DNA of 64,000 bases from Pseudomonas sp. Gutcm_11s (GCF_028649395.1 NZ_JAQSUW010000011.1:394429-458428); one strand, 5' to 3'; counted from the first letter of the stretch, positions 44,397-54,939 are shown. Notes: generated by a model not told the origin, from the sequence alone. Numbers and translations are program-made.

Positions 44397-44422
44397 GCCC
44401 GCCCCCTGGCGGGCTTTTTTTT
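44397..44422 (+). terminator. Rho-independent terminator of dctA
   Basis: Stem GCCCGCC/GGCGGGC with loop CCCT, followed by eight T. A second hairpin (CCGCTCG/CGAGCGG) precedes it at 44369-44387. Confidence 0.92.
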
Positions 44423-44550
44423 GCGCCGCAGAAAGTGCGGTTGCCAGCGCCGTTCGCGTTCTGACCGGGTGGACTGATTGCCGCTTCGTCTTTTCCTCGG
44501 CGCCGGGTCTGGCTAAGCTGCGGTTCCGCCCATGCAGCAGAGGCTCTCCC

Positions 44551-46278
44551 ATGTCGCAGCAACGGCCTGCCGCCGATATCGCCCGAATGATCCTCGATGG
44601 TTTCGATGACTATCGTGCCCACTTCCGCGAGATCACCAACGGCGCCCGCGCCCGCTTCGAGCAGGCCCAGTGGCAGGAGGCCCAGAGCGCCTCGGCCGCG
44701 CGTATCAACCTGTACGAGGAGAAGGTGGCGGAAGTCACCGGCCGCCTGCGTCAGGCCTTCGCCGACGAGCAGCTGCTGGACATCGACCTGTGGCCGCTGG
44801 CCAAGAGCGCCTACATCGGCCTGATCGACCTGCGCAACGACGATGAGCTGGCCGAGACCTGGTACAACTCGATCTTCTGCGGCCTGTTCAGCCATGACCA
44901 GATCAGCGACGGCTGCATGTTCATCCACACCACCCGGCCCTCGCTGCGCCCCCACGAGCGCACGCCGCAGACCCGCAGCTACCAGCCGCGCGGTGATCTC
45001 AACCAGGCGCTGCGGCAGATCTTCACCGACTACAGCTACGCCGTGGCCTTCGATGACCTGGACCGCGACGTGGCCAAGCTGGAGCAGCAGCTGCGCGCCA
45101 ACCTGCCGGACTGGGTGTGCAAGGACCAGGCGCTGACCATCGAGCTGTTCTCCTCGACCCTGTATCGCAACAAGGGCGCCTACCTGGTCGGGCGCATCTA
45201 CACCCCGGACGAACAGTGGCCGCTGGTGTTCCCGCTGCTGCACCGCGAGGGCCAGGGCGTACAGATCGACACCCTGATCACCGACGAGGCCGAGGTCTCG
45301 ATCATCTTCTCCTTCACCCGTTCCTATTTCATGGTGCGGGTGGAGATTCCGGCGGAGTTCATCGGCTTCCTCAAGCGCATCCTGCCGGGCAAGCACATCG
45401 CCGAGCTGTACACCTCGATCGGCTTCTACAAGCACGGCAAGTCGGAGTTCTACCGCTCCCTGATCAACCACCTGGCCGGCACCGACGACAAGTTCATCAT
45501 GGCCCCCGGCGTGCGCGGCATGGTGATGAGCGTGTTCACCCTGCCGGGCTTCAATACCGTGTTCAAGATCATCAAGGATCGCTTCTCGCCGTCGAAGAAT
45601 GTCGACCACAACACGGTGATCGAGAAGTACCGCCTGGTGAAGAGCGTCGACCGGGTAGGGCGCATGGCCGATACCCAGGAGTTCTCCGACTTCCGCTTCC
45701 CACTGTCCAAGTTCGACCCGGAGTGCCTGGCCGAGCTGCTGGAGGTGGCGCCGTCCACCGTCGAGATCGAGAACGGCGATACCGTGCTGATCCGCCACTG
45801 CTGGACCGAGCGGCGCATGACCCCGCTGAACATCTACCTGGAGCACGCCAACGAGGCCCAGGTGCGCGAGGCGCTGGAGGACTACGGCCTGGCCATCAAA
45901 CAGCTGGCCGCCGCCAACATCTTCCCCGGCGACATGCTGCTGAAGAACTTCGGCGTCACCCGCCACGGCCGCGTGGTGTTCTACGACTATGACGAGATCA
46001 GCTACCTCACCGAGGTGAATTTCCGCCGTATCCCGCCGCCACGCTACGAGGAGGACGAGATGTCCAGCGAGCCGTGGTATTCGGTGGGGCCGAACGACGT
46101 GTTCCCCGAGGAGTTCCCGCGCTTCCTGTTCGTCGATTTGAGCCAGCGCCGGCTGTTCAGCCAGCTGCATGGCGATCTGTACGAGGCCGACTACTGGAAG
46201 GGGCTGCAGGACGCGATTCGCGCCGGCAAGGTGATCGACGTGTTCCCCTACCGGCGCAAGGCCGACCTGATCGTCTGA
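44551..46278 (+). CDS. aceK: Isocitrate dehydrogenase kinase/phosphatase
   Basis: A 575-residue cytoplasmic enzyme that phosphorylates and dephosphorylates isocitrate dehydrogenase and so switches carbon flow to the glyoxylate bypass. The length and characteristic segments agree with AceK ([18 protein letters not shown] near residue 475, [24 protein letters not shown] with the ATP-loop region). The ATG at 44551 has AGAGG nine bases ahead. aceA and aceB are not adjacent, as usual in Pseudomonas. It fits with dctA as part of growth on organic acids. Confidence 0.96.
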   Translation: MSQQRPAADIARMILDGFDDYRAHFREITNGARARFEQAQWQEAQSASAARINLYEEKVAEVTGRLRQAFADEQLLDIDLWPLAKSAYIGLIDLRNDDELAETWYNSIFCGLFSHDQISDGCMFIHTTRPSLRPHERTPQTRSYQPRGDLNQALRQIFTDYSYAVAFDDLDRDVAKLEQQLRANLPDWVCKDQALTIELFSSTLYRNKGAYLVGRIYTPDEQWPLVFPLLHREGQGVQIDTLITDEAEVSIIFSFTRSYFMVRVEIPAEFIGFLKRILPGKHIAELYTSIGFYKHGKSEFYRSLINHLAGTDDKFIMAPGVRGMVMSVFTLPGFNTVFKIIKDRFSPSKNVDHNTVIEKYRLVKSVDRVGRMADTQEFSDFRFPLSKFDPECLAELLEVAPSTVEIENGDTVLIRHCWTERRMTPLNIYLEHANEAQVREALEDYGLAIKQLAAANIFPGDMLLKNFGVTRHGRVVFYDYDEISYLTEVNFRRIPPPRYEEDEMSSEPWYSVGPNDVFPEEFPRFLFVDLSQRRLFSQLHGDLYEADYWKGLQDAIRAGKVIDVFPYRRKADLIV

Positions 46279-46428
46279 AGGCGGCAGTATTCGGGCGTCT
46301 GCGAGTAAAGCCTTACCGTTCGTCTGGGATTTTGGGGTTGCGTGCTGGCCATGTGCCGGTTTGGCACGGATGTGCTAGACCAAATGATCAAGGCCAGGAA
46401 GTAACCCCTCCCAACATCCAAGGACGGT

Positions 46429-48000
46429 ATGCCTATGCGTCAGAACCTGCCTGTGAATCAGCGCGAGCGCACTTTTGCCGCTGACGAGCGCCTGATCTCC
46501 ACCACCGATCTGAACAGCAAGATCACTTACTGCAACGACGCCTTCGTCGAGATCAGTGGTTTCACCCGCGAGGAGTTGATCGGCCAGCCGCACAACCTGG
46601 TGCGCCACCCGGACATGCCGCCGGCGGTGTTCGGCCACATGTGGGACACCATCAAGCAGGGCAAGCCGTGGATGGGCGTGGTCAAGAACCGCTCGAAGAA
46701 CGGCGACTACTACTGGGTCAGCGCCTACGTCACACCCGTTTATGAGAATGGCAAGATGGCCGGCTATGAGTCGGTGCGTTCTCTGCCGAATGAGGCGCAG
46801 AAGCGCCGCGCCGAAGCCCTCTACGCGCGCCTGCGAGCCGGCAAGCCGCCGGTGCCGAAGCTCGAGTACTGGACCTACGACCTGATCCGTTCCTGGCCGG
46901 TGATACTCGCCGCGCTGATCATCATGGCTGGCGCGTTGTTGTTGCCGGAAAAACTGCAGATTCCGCAGATCGTGCTGGTGATGTTCGCCCTCGGCTCCTT
47001 CCAGCTGTACAACAAGCGGCAGATGATTCGCCGCACCCTGGCCGAACATCCCCGCGCCTTCACCAGTGCCCTGGTGGCGCTGACCTACAGCGACAACCGC
47101 GGCGCCCAGGGGCTGCTGGACATGGCCATGATCAGCGAGGAGGCGCGCCTGCAGACCGCCCTGACGCGCCTGGAGGATGCCGGCGAGAACGTGCGCCAGC
47201 GCGCCGCCCAGTCCGCCGACCTGTCGCGCTCCAGCGCCGACCTGCTGGAGCAGCAGCGCAGCGAGACGGACCAGTCGGCCACCGCGATCAACCAGATGGC
47301 GGCGACCATTCAGGAGGTGGCGAGCAACGTGCAGAGCACCACGCACGCCGCCGAAGAGGCCGACCGCCTGGCACTGCAGGGGCGCGACCTGGCCGGCGGC
47401 AGCCTGCAGGCCATGCAGCAGATGGCCGGCGCGGTGCAGGAGATAGGCCAGGCGGTGAACGAGCTGGCCGAATCGACGCAATCCATCGGCAGTGTGGCCG
47501 ACGTGATCACCTCGATTGCCGAGCAGACCAATCTGCTCGCGCTCAACGCGGCCATCGAGGCGGCGCGCGCGGGCGAGCAGGGCCGCGGCTTTGCCGTGGT
47601 GGCCGATGAGGTGCGCGCACTGGCCGGGCGCACCCGCGAATCCACCGAGCAGATCCACCAGATCATCTCCTCGCTGCGCAACGGTGCGGACAAGGCGGTC
47701 AATACCGCCAGCCGCGGCGAGGACATTTCCCGTGACAGCATGCGCAGCGTCGAGGCGGTACGCGAGGCGCTGGATGGCATCAGCCAGGCGGTCACCCGCA
47801 TCACCGGCATGAGTCAGCAGATGGCCGCGGCTTCCGAGCAGCAGGCGCACGTGGCCGAAGACATCAGCCGACAAATCACCCGCATTGCCCAGCTCTCCGA
47901 TCACAGCGCCGGGCAGGCCCAGCAGGGTGTAGGCATCAGCCAGGAGCTGGAGCAGATGGCCGCTTATCTGCATAGCCTGGCAGAGCGTTTCAACCGTTGA
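46429..48000 (+). CDS. aer: Aerotaxis-type chemoreceptor Aer
   Basis: A 523-residue receptor: PAS domain (about 20-120; [54 protein letters not shown]) of the FAD-binding Aer kind, two close hydrophobic helices (about 160-195), and a full methyl-accepting signalling domain with the tip [23 protein letters not shown]. It lacks a periplasmic loop, like Aer, which senses redox state for energy taxis. Start could be 46429 or the second Met at 46435 ([14 protein letters not shown]), which matches relatives better. Confidence 0.92.
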   Translation: MPMRQNLPVNQRERTFAADERLISTTDLNSKITYCNDAFVEISGFTREELIGQPHNLVRHPDMPPAVFGHMWDTIKQGKPWMGVVKNRSKNGDYYWVSAYVTPVYENGKMAGYESVRSLPNEAQKRRAEALYARLRAGKPPVPKLEYWTYDLIRSWPVILAALIIMAGALLLPEKLQIPQIVLVMFALGSFQLYNKRQMIRRTLAEHPRAFTSALVALTYSDNRGAQGLLDMAMISEEARLQTALTRLEDAGENVRQRAAQSADLSRSSADLLEQQRSETDQSATAINQMAATIQEVASNVQSTTHAAEEADRLALQGRDLAGGSLQAMQQMAGAVQEIGQAVNELAESTQSIGSVADVITSIAEQTNLLALNAAIEAARAGEQGRGFAVVADEVRALAGRTRESTEQIHQIISSLRNGADKAVNTASRGEDISRDSMRSVEAVREALDGISQAVTRITGMSQQMAAASEQQAHVAEDISRQITRIAQLSDHSAGQAQQGVGISQELEQMAAYLHSLAERFNR

Positions 48001-48061
48001 GTTAAAGCGTTGCCGCCGGGCTGACGCCCGACCGCCGTAGGGACGCACGGAGGGAAGGGTA

Positions 48062-49855
48062 ATGAGGACGCAGGCAGGGTTCCTGGGCTTTTTCGCGGGT
48101 GGCCATTCGGCCCAGATGTATCGCCAGATACTGGAGCAGGCCATCGATGCGGTGGTCAGCATCGACGAACACAACAACGTGACCTTCTTCAATGCCGCCG
48201 CCGAGCGCCTCTGGGGCTATCGCCCGGAGGAGGTGCTCGGGCGCAACGTGAAGATGCTGGTGCCGCAGATGATCCAGGCCCAGCACGACAGCTTCGTCAA
48301 CGCCAATCGTCATGGTGGTGCGGACAAGATCGTCGGCACCAGCCGCGAGGTGCAGGTCGAGCGCAAGGATGGCGGCATCGTCTGGGGCAGCCTGTCGCTG
48401 TCCAAGGTGCAGGTCGGCGGCAAAATGCTCTACACCGCCTTCGTCAAGGACATCACGCGCGAGCACGAGGCCCGCGAGGCCATCGACCAGACCCTGGAGC
48501 AGGCGCTGGACGCGGTGGTGACCATCGACCAGCACAACAACGTGACCTTCTTCAATACGGCGGCCGAGCGGCTCTGGGGCTACACCCGGGACGAGGTGAT
48601 GGGGCGCAATGTGAAGATGCTGGTGCCGCAGATGATCCAGGCCAACCACGACAACTACGTCAACGCCAACCGCACTACCGGGCGCGACAAGATCGTCGGC
48701 ACCAGCCGCGATGTGCAGATCGAGCGCAAGGACGGCAGCAAGCTGTGGGGCAACCTGTCGCTGTCCAAGGTGCACCTGGGCGAGAAGATCATCTACACCG
48801 CCTTCGTCAAAGACATCACCCGCGAGCGCGAGACCCGCGAGGCGATCAACCAGACCCTGGAGCAGGCGCTGGATGCGGTGGTGACCATCGACCACAACAA
48901 TAACGTGACCTTCTTCAATGCCGCCGCCGAGCGGCTGTGGGGCTACAGCCGCCAGGAGGTGATTGGCCACAACGTGAAGATGCTGGTGCCGCAGATGATT
49001 CAGGCCAACCACGACAACTACGTCAACGCCAACCGCCACGGCGGTGCGGACAAGATCGTCGGCACTAGCCGCGAGGTACAGATCGAGCGCCGCGACGGTG
49101 GCCGGGTGTGGGCCAGCCTGTCGCTGTCCAAGGTGCGCAGTGGCGAAAAGATCATCTACACCGCCTTCGTCAAGGACATCACTCGTGAGCACGAAGCGCG
49201 CGAGATCATCGACCAGACCCTGGAGCAGGCGCTGGACGCGGTGGTGACCATCGACGAACACAACTGCGTGACCTTCTTCAACAGCGCCGCCGAACGCCTG
49301 TGGGGCTATGACCGCCGCGAAGTGGTGGGGCAGAACGTGAAGATGCTGGTGCCGCAGATGATCCAGGCCAACCACGATGGCTACGTCAATGCCAACCGCA
49401 CTACCGGGCACGACAAGATCGTCGGCACCAGCCGCGATGTGCAGATCGAGCGCAAGGACGGTGGTCGGTTGTGGGGCAACCTGGCGCTGGCGAAGATTCG
49501 CCTGGAAGGCAAGATCGCCTACACCGCGTTCGTCAAGGACATCAGTGCCATGCACGAGTCGCGTGACACCACCAACACGGCCATGGATGCGGTGCTGACC
49601 TCGAGCAACCACATTGGCCAGATCGTCTCGGTGATCGACAGCATTGCGGCGCAGACCGGCCTGCTTTCGCTGAATGCGGCTATCGAGGCGGCGCGCGCCG
49701 GTGAGCAGGGCAGGGGGTTCGCCGTGGTGGCCGACGAGGTGCGCACCCTGGCCAAGCGCTCGGCGGACTCGGCCCACGAGATCGGCGGCCTGGTCAACGA
49801 GACCAAGCAGCGCATCGGCGACCTGGCCAGCGCGCTGCAGAAGCTCAGCCACTGA
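48062..49855 (+). CDS. Soluble chemoreceptor with four tandem FixL/DosP-like PAS domains
   Basis: A 597-residue protein with no signal peptide or membrane segment. Residues 23-506 are four PAS units of exactly 121 residues. Each has [11 protein letters not shown], then a His (75, 196, 317, 438) in an HD-(F/Y) motif, and an Arg in GTSR exactly 20 residues later (95, 216, 337, 458). These are the positions of the heme-ligand His (FixL His200, DosP His77) and FixL Arg220. A short methyl-accepting-type tip follows (about 510-597; [23 protein letters not shown]) without the long methylation helices. It lies 61 bases after aer. Predicted heme gas sensor; heme binding is inference. Confidence 0.88.
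   Translation: MRTQAGFLGFFAGGHSAQMYRQILEQAIDAVVSIDEHNNVTFFNAAAERLWGYRPEEVLGRNVKMLVPQMIQAQHDSFVNANRHGGADKIVGTSREVQVERKDGGIVWGSLSLSKVQVGGKMLYTAFVKDITREHEAREAIDQTLEQALDAVVTIDQHNNVTFFNTAAERLWGYTRDEVMGRNVKMLVPQMIQANHDNYVNANRTTGRDKIVGTSRDVQIERKDGSKLWGNLSLSKVHLGEKIIYTAFVKDITRERETREAINQTLEQALDAVVTIDHNNNVTFFNAAAERLWGYSRQEVIGHNVKMLVPQMIQANHDNYVNANRHGGADKIVGTSREVQIERRDGGRVWASLSLSKVRSGEKIIYTAFVKDITREHEAREIIDQTLEQALDAVVTIDEHNCVTFFNSAAERLWGYDRREVVGQNVKMLVPQMIQANHDGYVNANRTTGHDKIVGTSRDVQIERKDGGRLWGNLALAKIRLEGKIAYTAFVKDISAMHESRDTTNTAMDAVLTSSNHIGQIVSVIDSIAAQTGLLSLNAAIEAARAGEQGRGFAVVADEVRTLAKRSADSAHEIGGLVNETKQRIGDLASALQKLSH
48128..49579 (+). repeat. Four in-frame 363-bp tandem repeats encoding PAS domains
   Basis: Unit starts at 48128, 48491, 48854 and 49217 are exactly 363 bases apart, without any indel. 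The encoded units are highly alike; differences are scattered. Units 1 and 3 share a HGGAD segment, units 2 and 4 share TTG(R/H)D, which suggests duplication of a two-unit block. Confidence 0.92.
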
Positions 49856-49904
49856 ATCAGACTCCGGCTGTCTGTGGCACACTGCGCGGCCGGAGGAAAA
49901 CACC

Positions 49905-50504
49905 ATGTCCCGAGCGCGCTGCGAGCGCTGTGCCAGGCCGCAGACCCACTGTCTCTGCCATCTGATCCCGCGTCTGCAAAGCCGCACCCGGGTGCTGATC
50001 CTGCAGCACCCGGATGAAGTCGGCCATGCGCTGAACACGGCGCGCCTGGCAGCCCTGGGGCTGGCCAATGCCGAGCTAATAGTGGGTGAGGACTTCACCG
50101 ACCTGCAGCTGGACCCTGCTTACCGAGCCTGCCTGCTGTTCCCCGGCGAGACGGCACAATCGCTACCCCTGGCCCCCGAGGCCGATGGCCGGCCAATGCT
50201 GTTGGTGGTGCCGGACGGCACCTGGCGCAAGGCGCGCAAGCTGCTGCATCTCAACCCGCAGTTGGCGGCGTTGCCGCGTGTGTGCCTGCCCGAGGGCCTG
50301 CAATCGCGCTATCGCCTGCGCAAGGCGCCGGGCGAGGGCGCCCTGGCGACCATCGAGGCGATTGCCCATGCGTTGCGGCTGCAGGAGCCGGAAAGCTGCT
50401 TCGACGATCTGCTCAGGCCCTTCGATGCGCTGATCGAGGGGCAGATAGCCGCCATGGGCGAAGACACCTTCCGCCGCAACCACGGCAGCTCTTCAGGCCG
50501 CTGA
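49905..50504 (+). CDS. DTW-domain protein, tRNA-uridine aminocarboxypropyltransferase family
   Basis: A 199-residue protein with an N-terminal cysteine set (CERCARPQTHCLCH, residues near 6-19) that probably binds zinc, and the DTW-type motif DGTWRKARK near residue 105, here DGTW rather than DTW. Relatives (TapT, YfiP) add the aminocarboxypropyl group of S-adenosylmethionine to uridine in tRNA. The ATG at 49905 has GGAGGAAA ahead. Its 3' end overlaps the convergent gene by 12 bases. Confidence 0.88.
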   Translation: MSRARCERCARPQTHCLCHLIPRLQSRTRVLILQHPDEVGHALNTARLAALGLANAELIVGEDFTDLQLDPAYRACLLFPGETAQSLPLAPEADGRPMLLVVPDGTWRKARKLLHLNPQLAALPRVCLPEGLQSRYRLRKAPGEGALATIEAIAHALRLQEPESCFDDLLRPFDALIEGQIAAMGEDTFRRNHGSSSGR

Positions 50505-50819
50505 CGAGGCGCTGTCGAAGCGGATGCTGCGCGCGCCGAGGCGCATCAGGCTGTCGCCGAGCAGTTCGGCGCCACTGTGCCGGCAGTCCCAGGCCGTCTC
50601 CCAGTCCTCCTTGCGGCGCCAGTCCAGGCGACCGATCAGGCGTGCTGGCTCCAGCTTCAGCTCTGCGCCGAGGCAGCCCTGGTTCTCGCCGAAGTGTTGG
50701 CGTATCCGCTCCAGATATTCACCCAGGTGGCGCGCCAGCTCGGCGCGGCAATCCGGGCGGGATTCGATGGCGATCAGCAGGGTGAAGCTGGCCGACTCGT
50801 GTGGCGAAACCTCGTTCAT
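50493..50819 (-). CDS. ABM-like small protein under probable SoxR control
   Basis: A 108-residue protein, [32 protein letters not shown], with the alternating strand-helix pattern of dimeric ferredoxin-like antibiotic biosynthesis monooxygenase (ABM) domains. The same arrangement, an ABM-like gene divergent from soxR, occurs in P. aeruginosa, where it is a SoxR target. A SoxR box and a 19-base-spaced promoter precede it. The ATG at 50819 is favoured; a longer in-frame start at 50885 would include the operator. Confidence 0.75.
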   Translation of the reverse strand: MNEVSPHESASFTLLIAIESRPDCRAELARHLGEYLERIRQHFGENQGCLGAELKLEPARLIGRLDWRRKEDWETAWDCRHSGAELLGDSLMRLGARSIRFDSASSAA

Positions 50820-50862
50820 GGGGCTCTCCCGGTCTTGAACTCGAATGCGGCGCCAGGGTAAA

Positions 50863-50882
50863 ACCTCAACATAACTTGAGGT
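50863..50882 (-). promoter_or_regulatory. SoxR box and SoxR-type promoter
   Basis: The dyad CCTCAA-N6-TTGAGG (with flanking A and T) closely matches the SoxR operator CCTCAAGTTAACTTGAGG. On the minus strand it lies between TTGACC and TACCCT, 19 bases apart, the long spacing that MerR-family activators correct by DNA twisting. The activated gene should therefore be the ABM-like one. Confidence 0.82.
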
Positions 50883-50890
50883 CAAGCGCC

Positions 50891-51340
50891 GTGAGCGATA
50901 ACGAGAAGATGGTTCGGGACCTGAGCGTGGGCGAGCTGGCCCGGCGTAGCGGAGTGGCTGTGTCGGCGCTGCACTTCTACGAGGCCAAGGGCCTGATCGT
51001 CAGTGCGCGCAACGCCGGCAACCAGCGCCGCTATCCACGTGAGGCGCTGCGCCGGGTGGCGGTGATCAAGGTGGCGCAGCGGGTCGGTATCCCGCTGGCG
51101 GAAATAGCCGAAGCGCTAAGCAGCCTGCCGCAAGGGCGCAATCCCACCGCGGCGGACTGGGCGGCTTTGTCGGCGCGCTGGCGCGAGGATCTGGAGCAGC
51201 GAATCGCCAAGTTGCAGCTGCTGCGCGACCAGCTGGACGGTTGTATCGGTTGTGGCTGCTTGTCACTGGAGGCCTGCCCGCTGCGTAACCCCGGCGACCA
51301 ACTGGCAGAGCAGGGGCCGGGGGCGCACTGGCAGGCATGA
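50891..51340 (+). CDS. soxR: Redox-sensing regulator SoxR
   Basis: A 149-residue MerR-family protein: winged helix-turn-helix (about 11-80; [25 protein letters not shown]), dimer helix, and a [2Fe-2S] motif [12 protein letters not shown] with Cys at 118, 121, 123 and 129. Oxidation of the cluster, in Pseudomonas mostly by redox-active compounds such as phenazines, activates target promoters. The GTG at 50891 gives Cys numbering nearest to that of E. coli SoxR; an ATG at 50909 is an alternative. The box lies 8 bases ahead. Confidence 0.95.
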   Translation: MSDNEKMVRDLSVGELARRSGVAVSALHFYEAKGLIVSARNAGNQRRYPREALRRVAVIKVAQRVGIPLAEIAEALSSLPQGRNPTAADWAALSARWREDLEQRIAKLQLLRDQLDGCIGCGCLSLEACPLRNPGDQLAEQGPGAHWQA

Positions 51341-51347
51341 CTGCGGG

Positions 51348-52706
51348 CTAGCGTTCGCGCATGGCCTCGGAGCGGGCCTTGAGCACGGGCTTGAGCAGGT
51401 AGTCGAGCACGCTCTTCTCGCCGGTGACGATGTCCACCGTGGCGACCATGCCGGGGATGATCAGCAGCGGGTGCTCGTCGCTGCCCAGGTGGCTTTTGTC
51501 GGTGCGCACCTGGATCAGGTAGAAGCTGTTGCCTTCCTCGTCAGTGATGGTGTCGGCGCCGATCAGTTCCAGCTGGGCCTTGAGTCCGCCGTAGATGGTG
51601 TAGTCATAGGCGGTGAACTTGACCATGGCCTTCTGCCCGGGGTGCAGGAAGGCCACGTCCTGCGGGCGGATGCGTGCCTCGATCAGCAGGTTGTCCTCCA
51701 GCGGCACTACTTCCACCATGGGGTCACCGGGCTGCACCACGCCTCCGATGGTGTTGACCTTGAGCAGCTTGATCACGCCGTGCACCGGCGAGCTCACCGT
51801 GGTGCGGCTGACTCTGTCCTGAATGGCCACGCTGGTGGAGGTGATCTTGGTCAGCTCGGTGCGCACCTCGTTGAGCTCCTTGAGTGCCTCGGTACGGAAG
51901 GCGAGGGTCGATTCGTTGAGCTTGCTTTCGATTTCCTGCATGGCCGACTCGGCCCTGGGGATGGCCAGGGTGGTGGCATCCAGTGAGCCGCGCATTTCCA
52001 CCGCGCTGCGACGCAGACGCAGGATCTCCACCTCGGAGATGGCGCCGGTGCCGACCAGCGGCTGCGACATGTTCAGTTCCTGCTGGATCAGGCCGAGACT
52101 GGAACGGTACTGACCGGCCTTGGCGCGGAACTCGGCGAGCTCCTGGGTCTTCTGCCGCAGCTGTTCCTTGAGGGTGTTCTGCTCGCTGGCGAGGCGTTGC
52201 TGGCGGGAGCGATACAGGGCCATCTCATCCTCGGCCAGTTGCGGTGCTTCCTTCACCAACTCTTCCGGCAGGGCCAGCGGGCGGCCTTCGGCCTCGGCGC
52301 TCAGGCGCTCGACGCGGGCTACCAGGGCCAGACGATCCGCCTCGGTCTCGCCCTTGTTGGAGATGAAGCGGGTGGCATCCAAGCGCAGCAGCACGTCGCC
52401 CTTGTTCACCACCTGGCCTTCGCGCGCGAATATCTCGGTGACGATGCCGCCCTCCAGGTTCTGGATCACCTGCACCTTGCTGGAGGGAATCGCCTTGCCC
52501 TCGCCGGTGGTGACTTCTTCCAGCACGGCGAACTTGGCCCAGATCAGTGCCACTATCAGGCAGGCGCTGACCGCCCAGACGGTGGCGCGGGCCAGCCAGG
52601 GCGAGTCTTCGAGGATGGCGCCGTCCACCTCGGGCATGAACTCGGTGTCCTGCTTGTCACGCTTCAGGCTGCCGAAGTAGTCGCGCAGGGATTGGCTCAG
52701 TTCCAT
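51348..52706 (-). CDS. lapC: Type I secretion periplasmic adaptor (HlyD family, LapC-like)
   Basis: A 452-residue membrane-fusion protein: cytoplasmic N terminus, one membrane helix (about 41-60), lipoyl segment (SSKVQVIQNLEGGIVTEIFAREGQVV), long coiled-coil hairpin (about 120-290), and a C-terminal beta-barrel (VSSPVHGVIKLLKVNTIGGVVQPG, GYDYTIYGGLKAQLELIGADTITDEEGN-type end). It links the ABC transporter to the TolC-like pore. Third gene of the secretion operon, 12 bases after lapB. Confidence 0.92.
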   Translation of the reverse strand: MELSQSLRDYFGSLKRDKQDTEFMPEVDGAILEDSPWLARATVWAVSACLIVALIWAKFAVLEEVTTGEGKAIPSSKVQVIQNLEGGIVTEIFAREGQVVNKGDVLLRLDATRFISNKGETEADRLALVARVERLSAEAEGRPLALPEELVKEAPQLAEDEMALYRSRQQRLASEQNTLKEQLRQKTQELAEFRAKAGQYRSSLGLIQQELNMSQPLVGTGAISEVEILRLRRSAVEMRGSLDATTLAIPRAESAMQEIESKLNESTLAFRTEALKELNEVRTELTKITSTSVAIQDRVSRTTVSSPVHGVIKLLKVNTIGGVVQPGDPMVEVVPLEDNLLIEARIRPQDVAFLHPGQKAMVKFTAYDYTIYGGLKAQLELIGADTITDEEGNSFYLIQVRTDKSHLGSDEHPLLIIPGMVATVDIVTGEKSVLDYLLKPVLKARSEAMRER

Positions 52707-52718
52707 GTCGGGGCTCCG

Positions 52719-54881
52719 CTAGCTGGCCGCCGGGCCGACACGGCCACGGCGCAGGGCGTCGATCACTGCTTCCTTCGGCCCGTCGGCGACCACGTGCCCG
52801 TAGTCCAGCACGATGAGGCGATCGACCAGGCTGAGCATCGAGGTACGGTGAGTGATCAGCAGCATGGTCTTGCCCTGGGACCAGGTCTGCAGGCGGTTGC
52901 GCAGGATGTCTTCGCTGGTGTTGTCCATGGCGCTGGTCGGTTCGTCCAGCAGCAGGATCGGCGGGTCCAGCAACAGTGCCCGAGCCAGCAGCACCGCCTG
53001 GCGCTGGCCGCCGGAAAGCAGCTGGCCGCGCTCGCCCACCGGGCGGTCGAAGCCTTGCGGATGCTGGCGAGCCAGCTCGGTCACTCCGGTCAGCTCGGCC
53101 ACCTCCAGCATGCGCGCGTCGCTGACATAGCGAGCGCCCAGGGTCAGGTTGTCGCGCAGGCTGCCGGAGAGCAGCGGCAGGTCGTGGGCCACATAGCCGA
53201 TCTGGTGGCGCAGGTCGGCGACGTCCAGCTGACGCAGATCGAGGTTGTCGAGGAGGATCTGGCCTTCGCTCGGCGTGTAGAAGTTCATCAGCAGGCGGGC
53301 CAGGGTGCTCTTGCCTGAGCCGCTTCGACCGATGATGCCAATCCGCTCGCCGGCAGCCATTTTCAGATTGACCTTGTTCAGTGCCGGCGAGCTTTGCCCC
53401 GGGTAGCTGAAGCTGACCTGACGCAGGTCCAGCGCACCTTTGAGGTGAGTGCGCTCCAGCGGTCGTTGCTTGGCCTGGCGCTCCTGCGGCAGCCCCATCA
53501 GCGCGTCGGTGCTGGTCATGGTCAGGCGTGCCTGCTGGTAGCGGGTGATCAGCCCGGCGATCTGCCCCAGCGGCGCCAGCACCCGGCTGCCGAGCATGTA
53601 GCTGGCTACCAGCGCGCCGACACTGAGCTTGCCGGCGATGATGATGTAGACGCCGGCGACTATGGTGGCCATGCCGGCGAACTGTTGCAGGAACATGGTG
53701 CCGTTGGTGGCCAGGGCCGCGAGGAAGCGAGCGTGGCTGTCCAGGCGGGTGAGGGCGCCGTGGGTCTTTTCCCAGCGGTGTTGGCGTTCGCTCTCGGCGC
53801 TGCAGGATTTGAGTGTTTCCAGGCCGCTGAGTGTTTCAATCAGCAGGGCCTGGCGCTCGGCGCCCAGGGCCAGGCTCTTCTGCACCGTATCGCGCAGGCG
53901 CGCCTGGATGATCAGGGCGAACACGGCGGTGATGGGGAAGGCCAGCAGCGGGATGATCACCAACCAGCCGCCGAGCAGACCGATGACCACGATCATCAGC
54001 AGCGAGAAGGGCAGGTCGATCAGGCTGGTCAGGGTTACCGCTGTGAGGAACTCACGCAGGCCCTGGAAATCGTGAATGCTCTGGGCGAAGCCGCCGACAG
54101 TGGCCGGGCGCGCGGCCATCGACATGCCGGTGATGCGTTCGAACAGGGTGGCGGAGAGGACCACGTCGGTCTTCTTGCCCGCTACGTCCAGCAGATAGGC
54201 GCGCAGTACGCGCAGCAACAGGTCGAAGCAGGTGCCGACGAACAGGCCGATGACCAGCACCCAGAGGGTCGAGGTGGCCTGGTTGGGCACCACGCGGTCG
54301 TAGGTCTGCATGACGAACAGCGGCACCATCAGGCCCAGCAGGTTGATCAACAGGCTGGCCAGCACCGCGTCGGTGTAGAGCCAGCGCGACAGCTTGAGGG
54401 TGTCGCGGAACCAGGCCTCGACCCTCGGTACCAGCGGTGTGCGAGCTTCCTCCAGCTCATGTTGTGGTTTGGCGAATAGCGCCTGGCCGCTGTACTCGAG
54501 GGCCAGATGCTCTGGGTTCACCCATTGCTCACCGCCGTCCGCCTCGCAGGGCAGGATCAGCATCTGGTTCTTCGGGCCGATCTTCTGCAGCACCGCACTG
54601 CGACCATCCTTGAGCAGCAGCAGGACTGGCAGATTGAGTGGCGAGATGGCGCCCAGTTCGCGGCGCAGGATGCGCCCCTGCAATCCGGCGCGTGCTGCTG
54701 CGCGTGGCAGCAGGTTGGCGCTCAGCCGCTGTTCAGGCAGAGGCAGGCCGGCCGTAAGGCTGGCGCGGCTGGCCGAACAGTCATGCAGCTTGCAGAGGAT
54801 GAGGAGGCCGTCCAGCAGCGGGTCGTCATGACTCTGCCGCTGGTCCCCAGAGGGTCTCCGTTCCATGGTGGTCAAGGTCAC
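52719..54881 (-). CDS. lapB: Type I secretion ABC transporter (LapB-like)
   Basis: A 720-residue exporter. Residues about 20-135 are a C39-peptidase-like domain without the catalytic Cys (LLILCKLHDCSASRASL), as expected for transporters that do not cleave a leader. Then six membrane helices (about 165-460) and an ATPase with Walker A GRSGSGKST, signature LSGGQRQAVLLARAL and Walker B ILLLDEPTSAMD. It should export the divergent adhesin. Start is uncertain: GTG at 54881 has AGGAG only 2 bases ahead, and ATG at 54866 fits the family N terminus. Confidence 0.93.
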   Translation of the reverse strand: MTLTTMERRPSGDQRQSHDDPLLDGLLILCKLHDCSASRASLTAGLPLPEQRLSANLLPRAAARAGLQGRILRRELGAISPLNLPVLLLLKDGRSAVLQKIGPKNQMLILPCEADGGEQWVNPEHLALEYSGQALFAKPQHELEEARTPLVPRVEAWFRDTLKLSRWLYTDAVLASLLINLLGLMVPLFVMQTYDRVVPNQATSTLWVLVIGLFVGTCFDLLLRVLRAYLLDVAGKKTDVVLSATLFERITGMSMAARPATVGGFAQSIHDFQGLREFLTAVTLTSLIDLPFSLLMIVVIGLLGGWLVIIPLLAFPITAVFALIIQARLRDTVQKSLALGAERQALLIETLSGLETLKSCSAESERQHRWEKTHGALTRLDSHARFLAALATNGTMFLQQFAGMATIVAGVYIIIAGKLSVGALVASYMLGSRVLAPLGQIAGLITRYQQARLTMTSTDALMGLPQERQAKQRPLERTHLKGALDLRQVSFSYPGQSSPALNKVNLKMAAGERIGIIGRSGSGKSTLARLLMNFYTPSEGQILLDNLDLRQLDVADLRHQIGYVAHDLPLLSGSLRDNLTLGARYVSDARMLEVAELTGVTELARQHPQGFDRPVGERGQLLSGGQRQAVLLARALLLDPPILLLDEPTSAMDNTSEDILRNRLQTWSQGKTMLLITHRTSMLSLVDRLIVLDYGHVVADGPKEAVIDALRRGRVGPAAS

Positions 54882-54939
54882 TACTCCTGAGAGGCTGCCC
54901 GGCGCTAGTCATTGCCGGGCAGCATCTTCGCCGGGACTA

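Noticed and set aside
46369..46382. Sigma-54-like sequence before aer (TGGCACGGATGTGC)
   Set aside because: The distance between GG and GC is one base short, and sigma-54 does not tolerate this.
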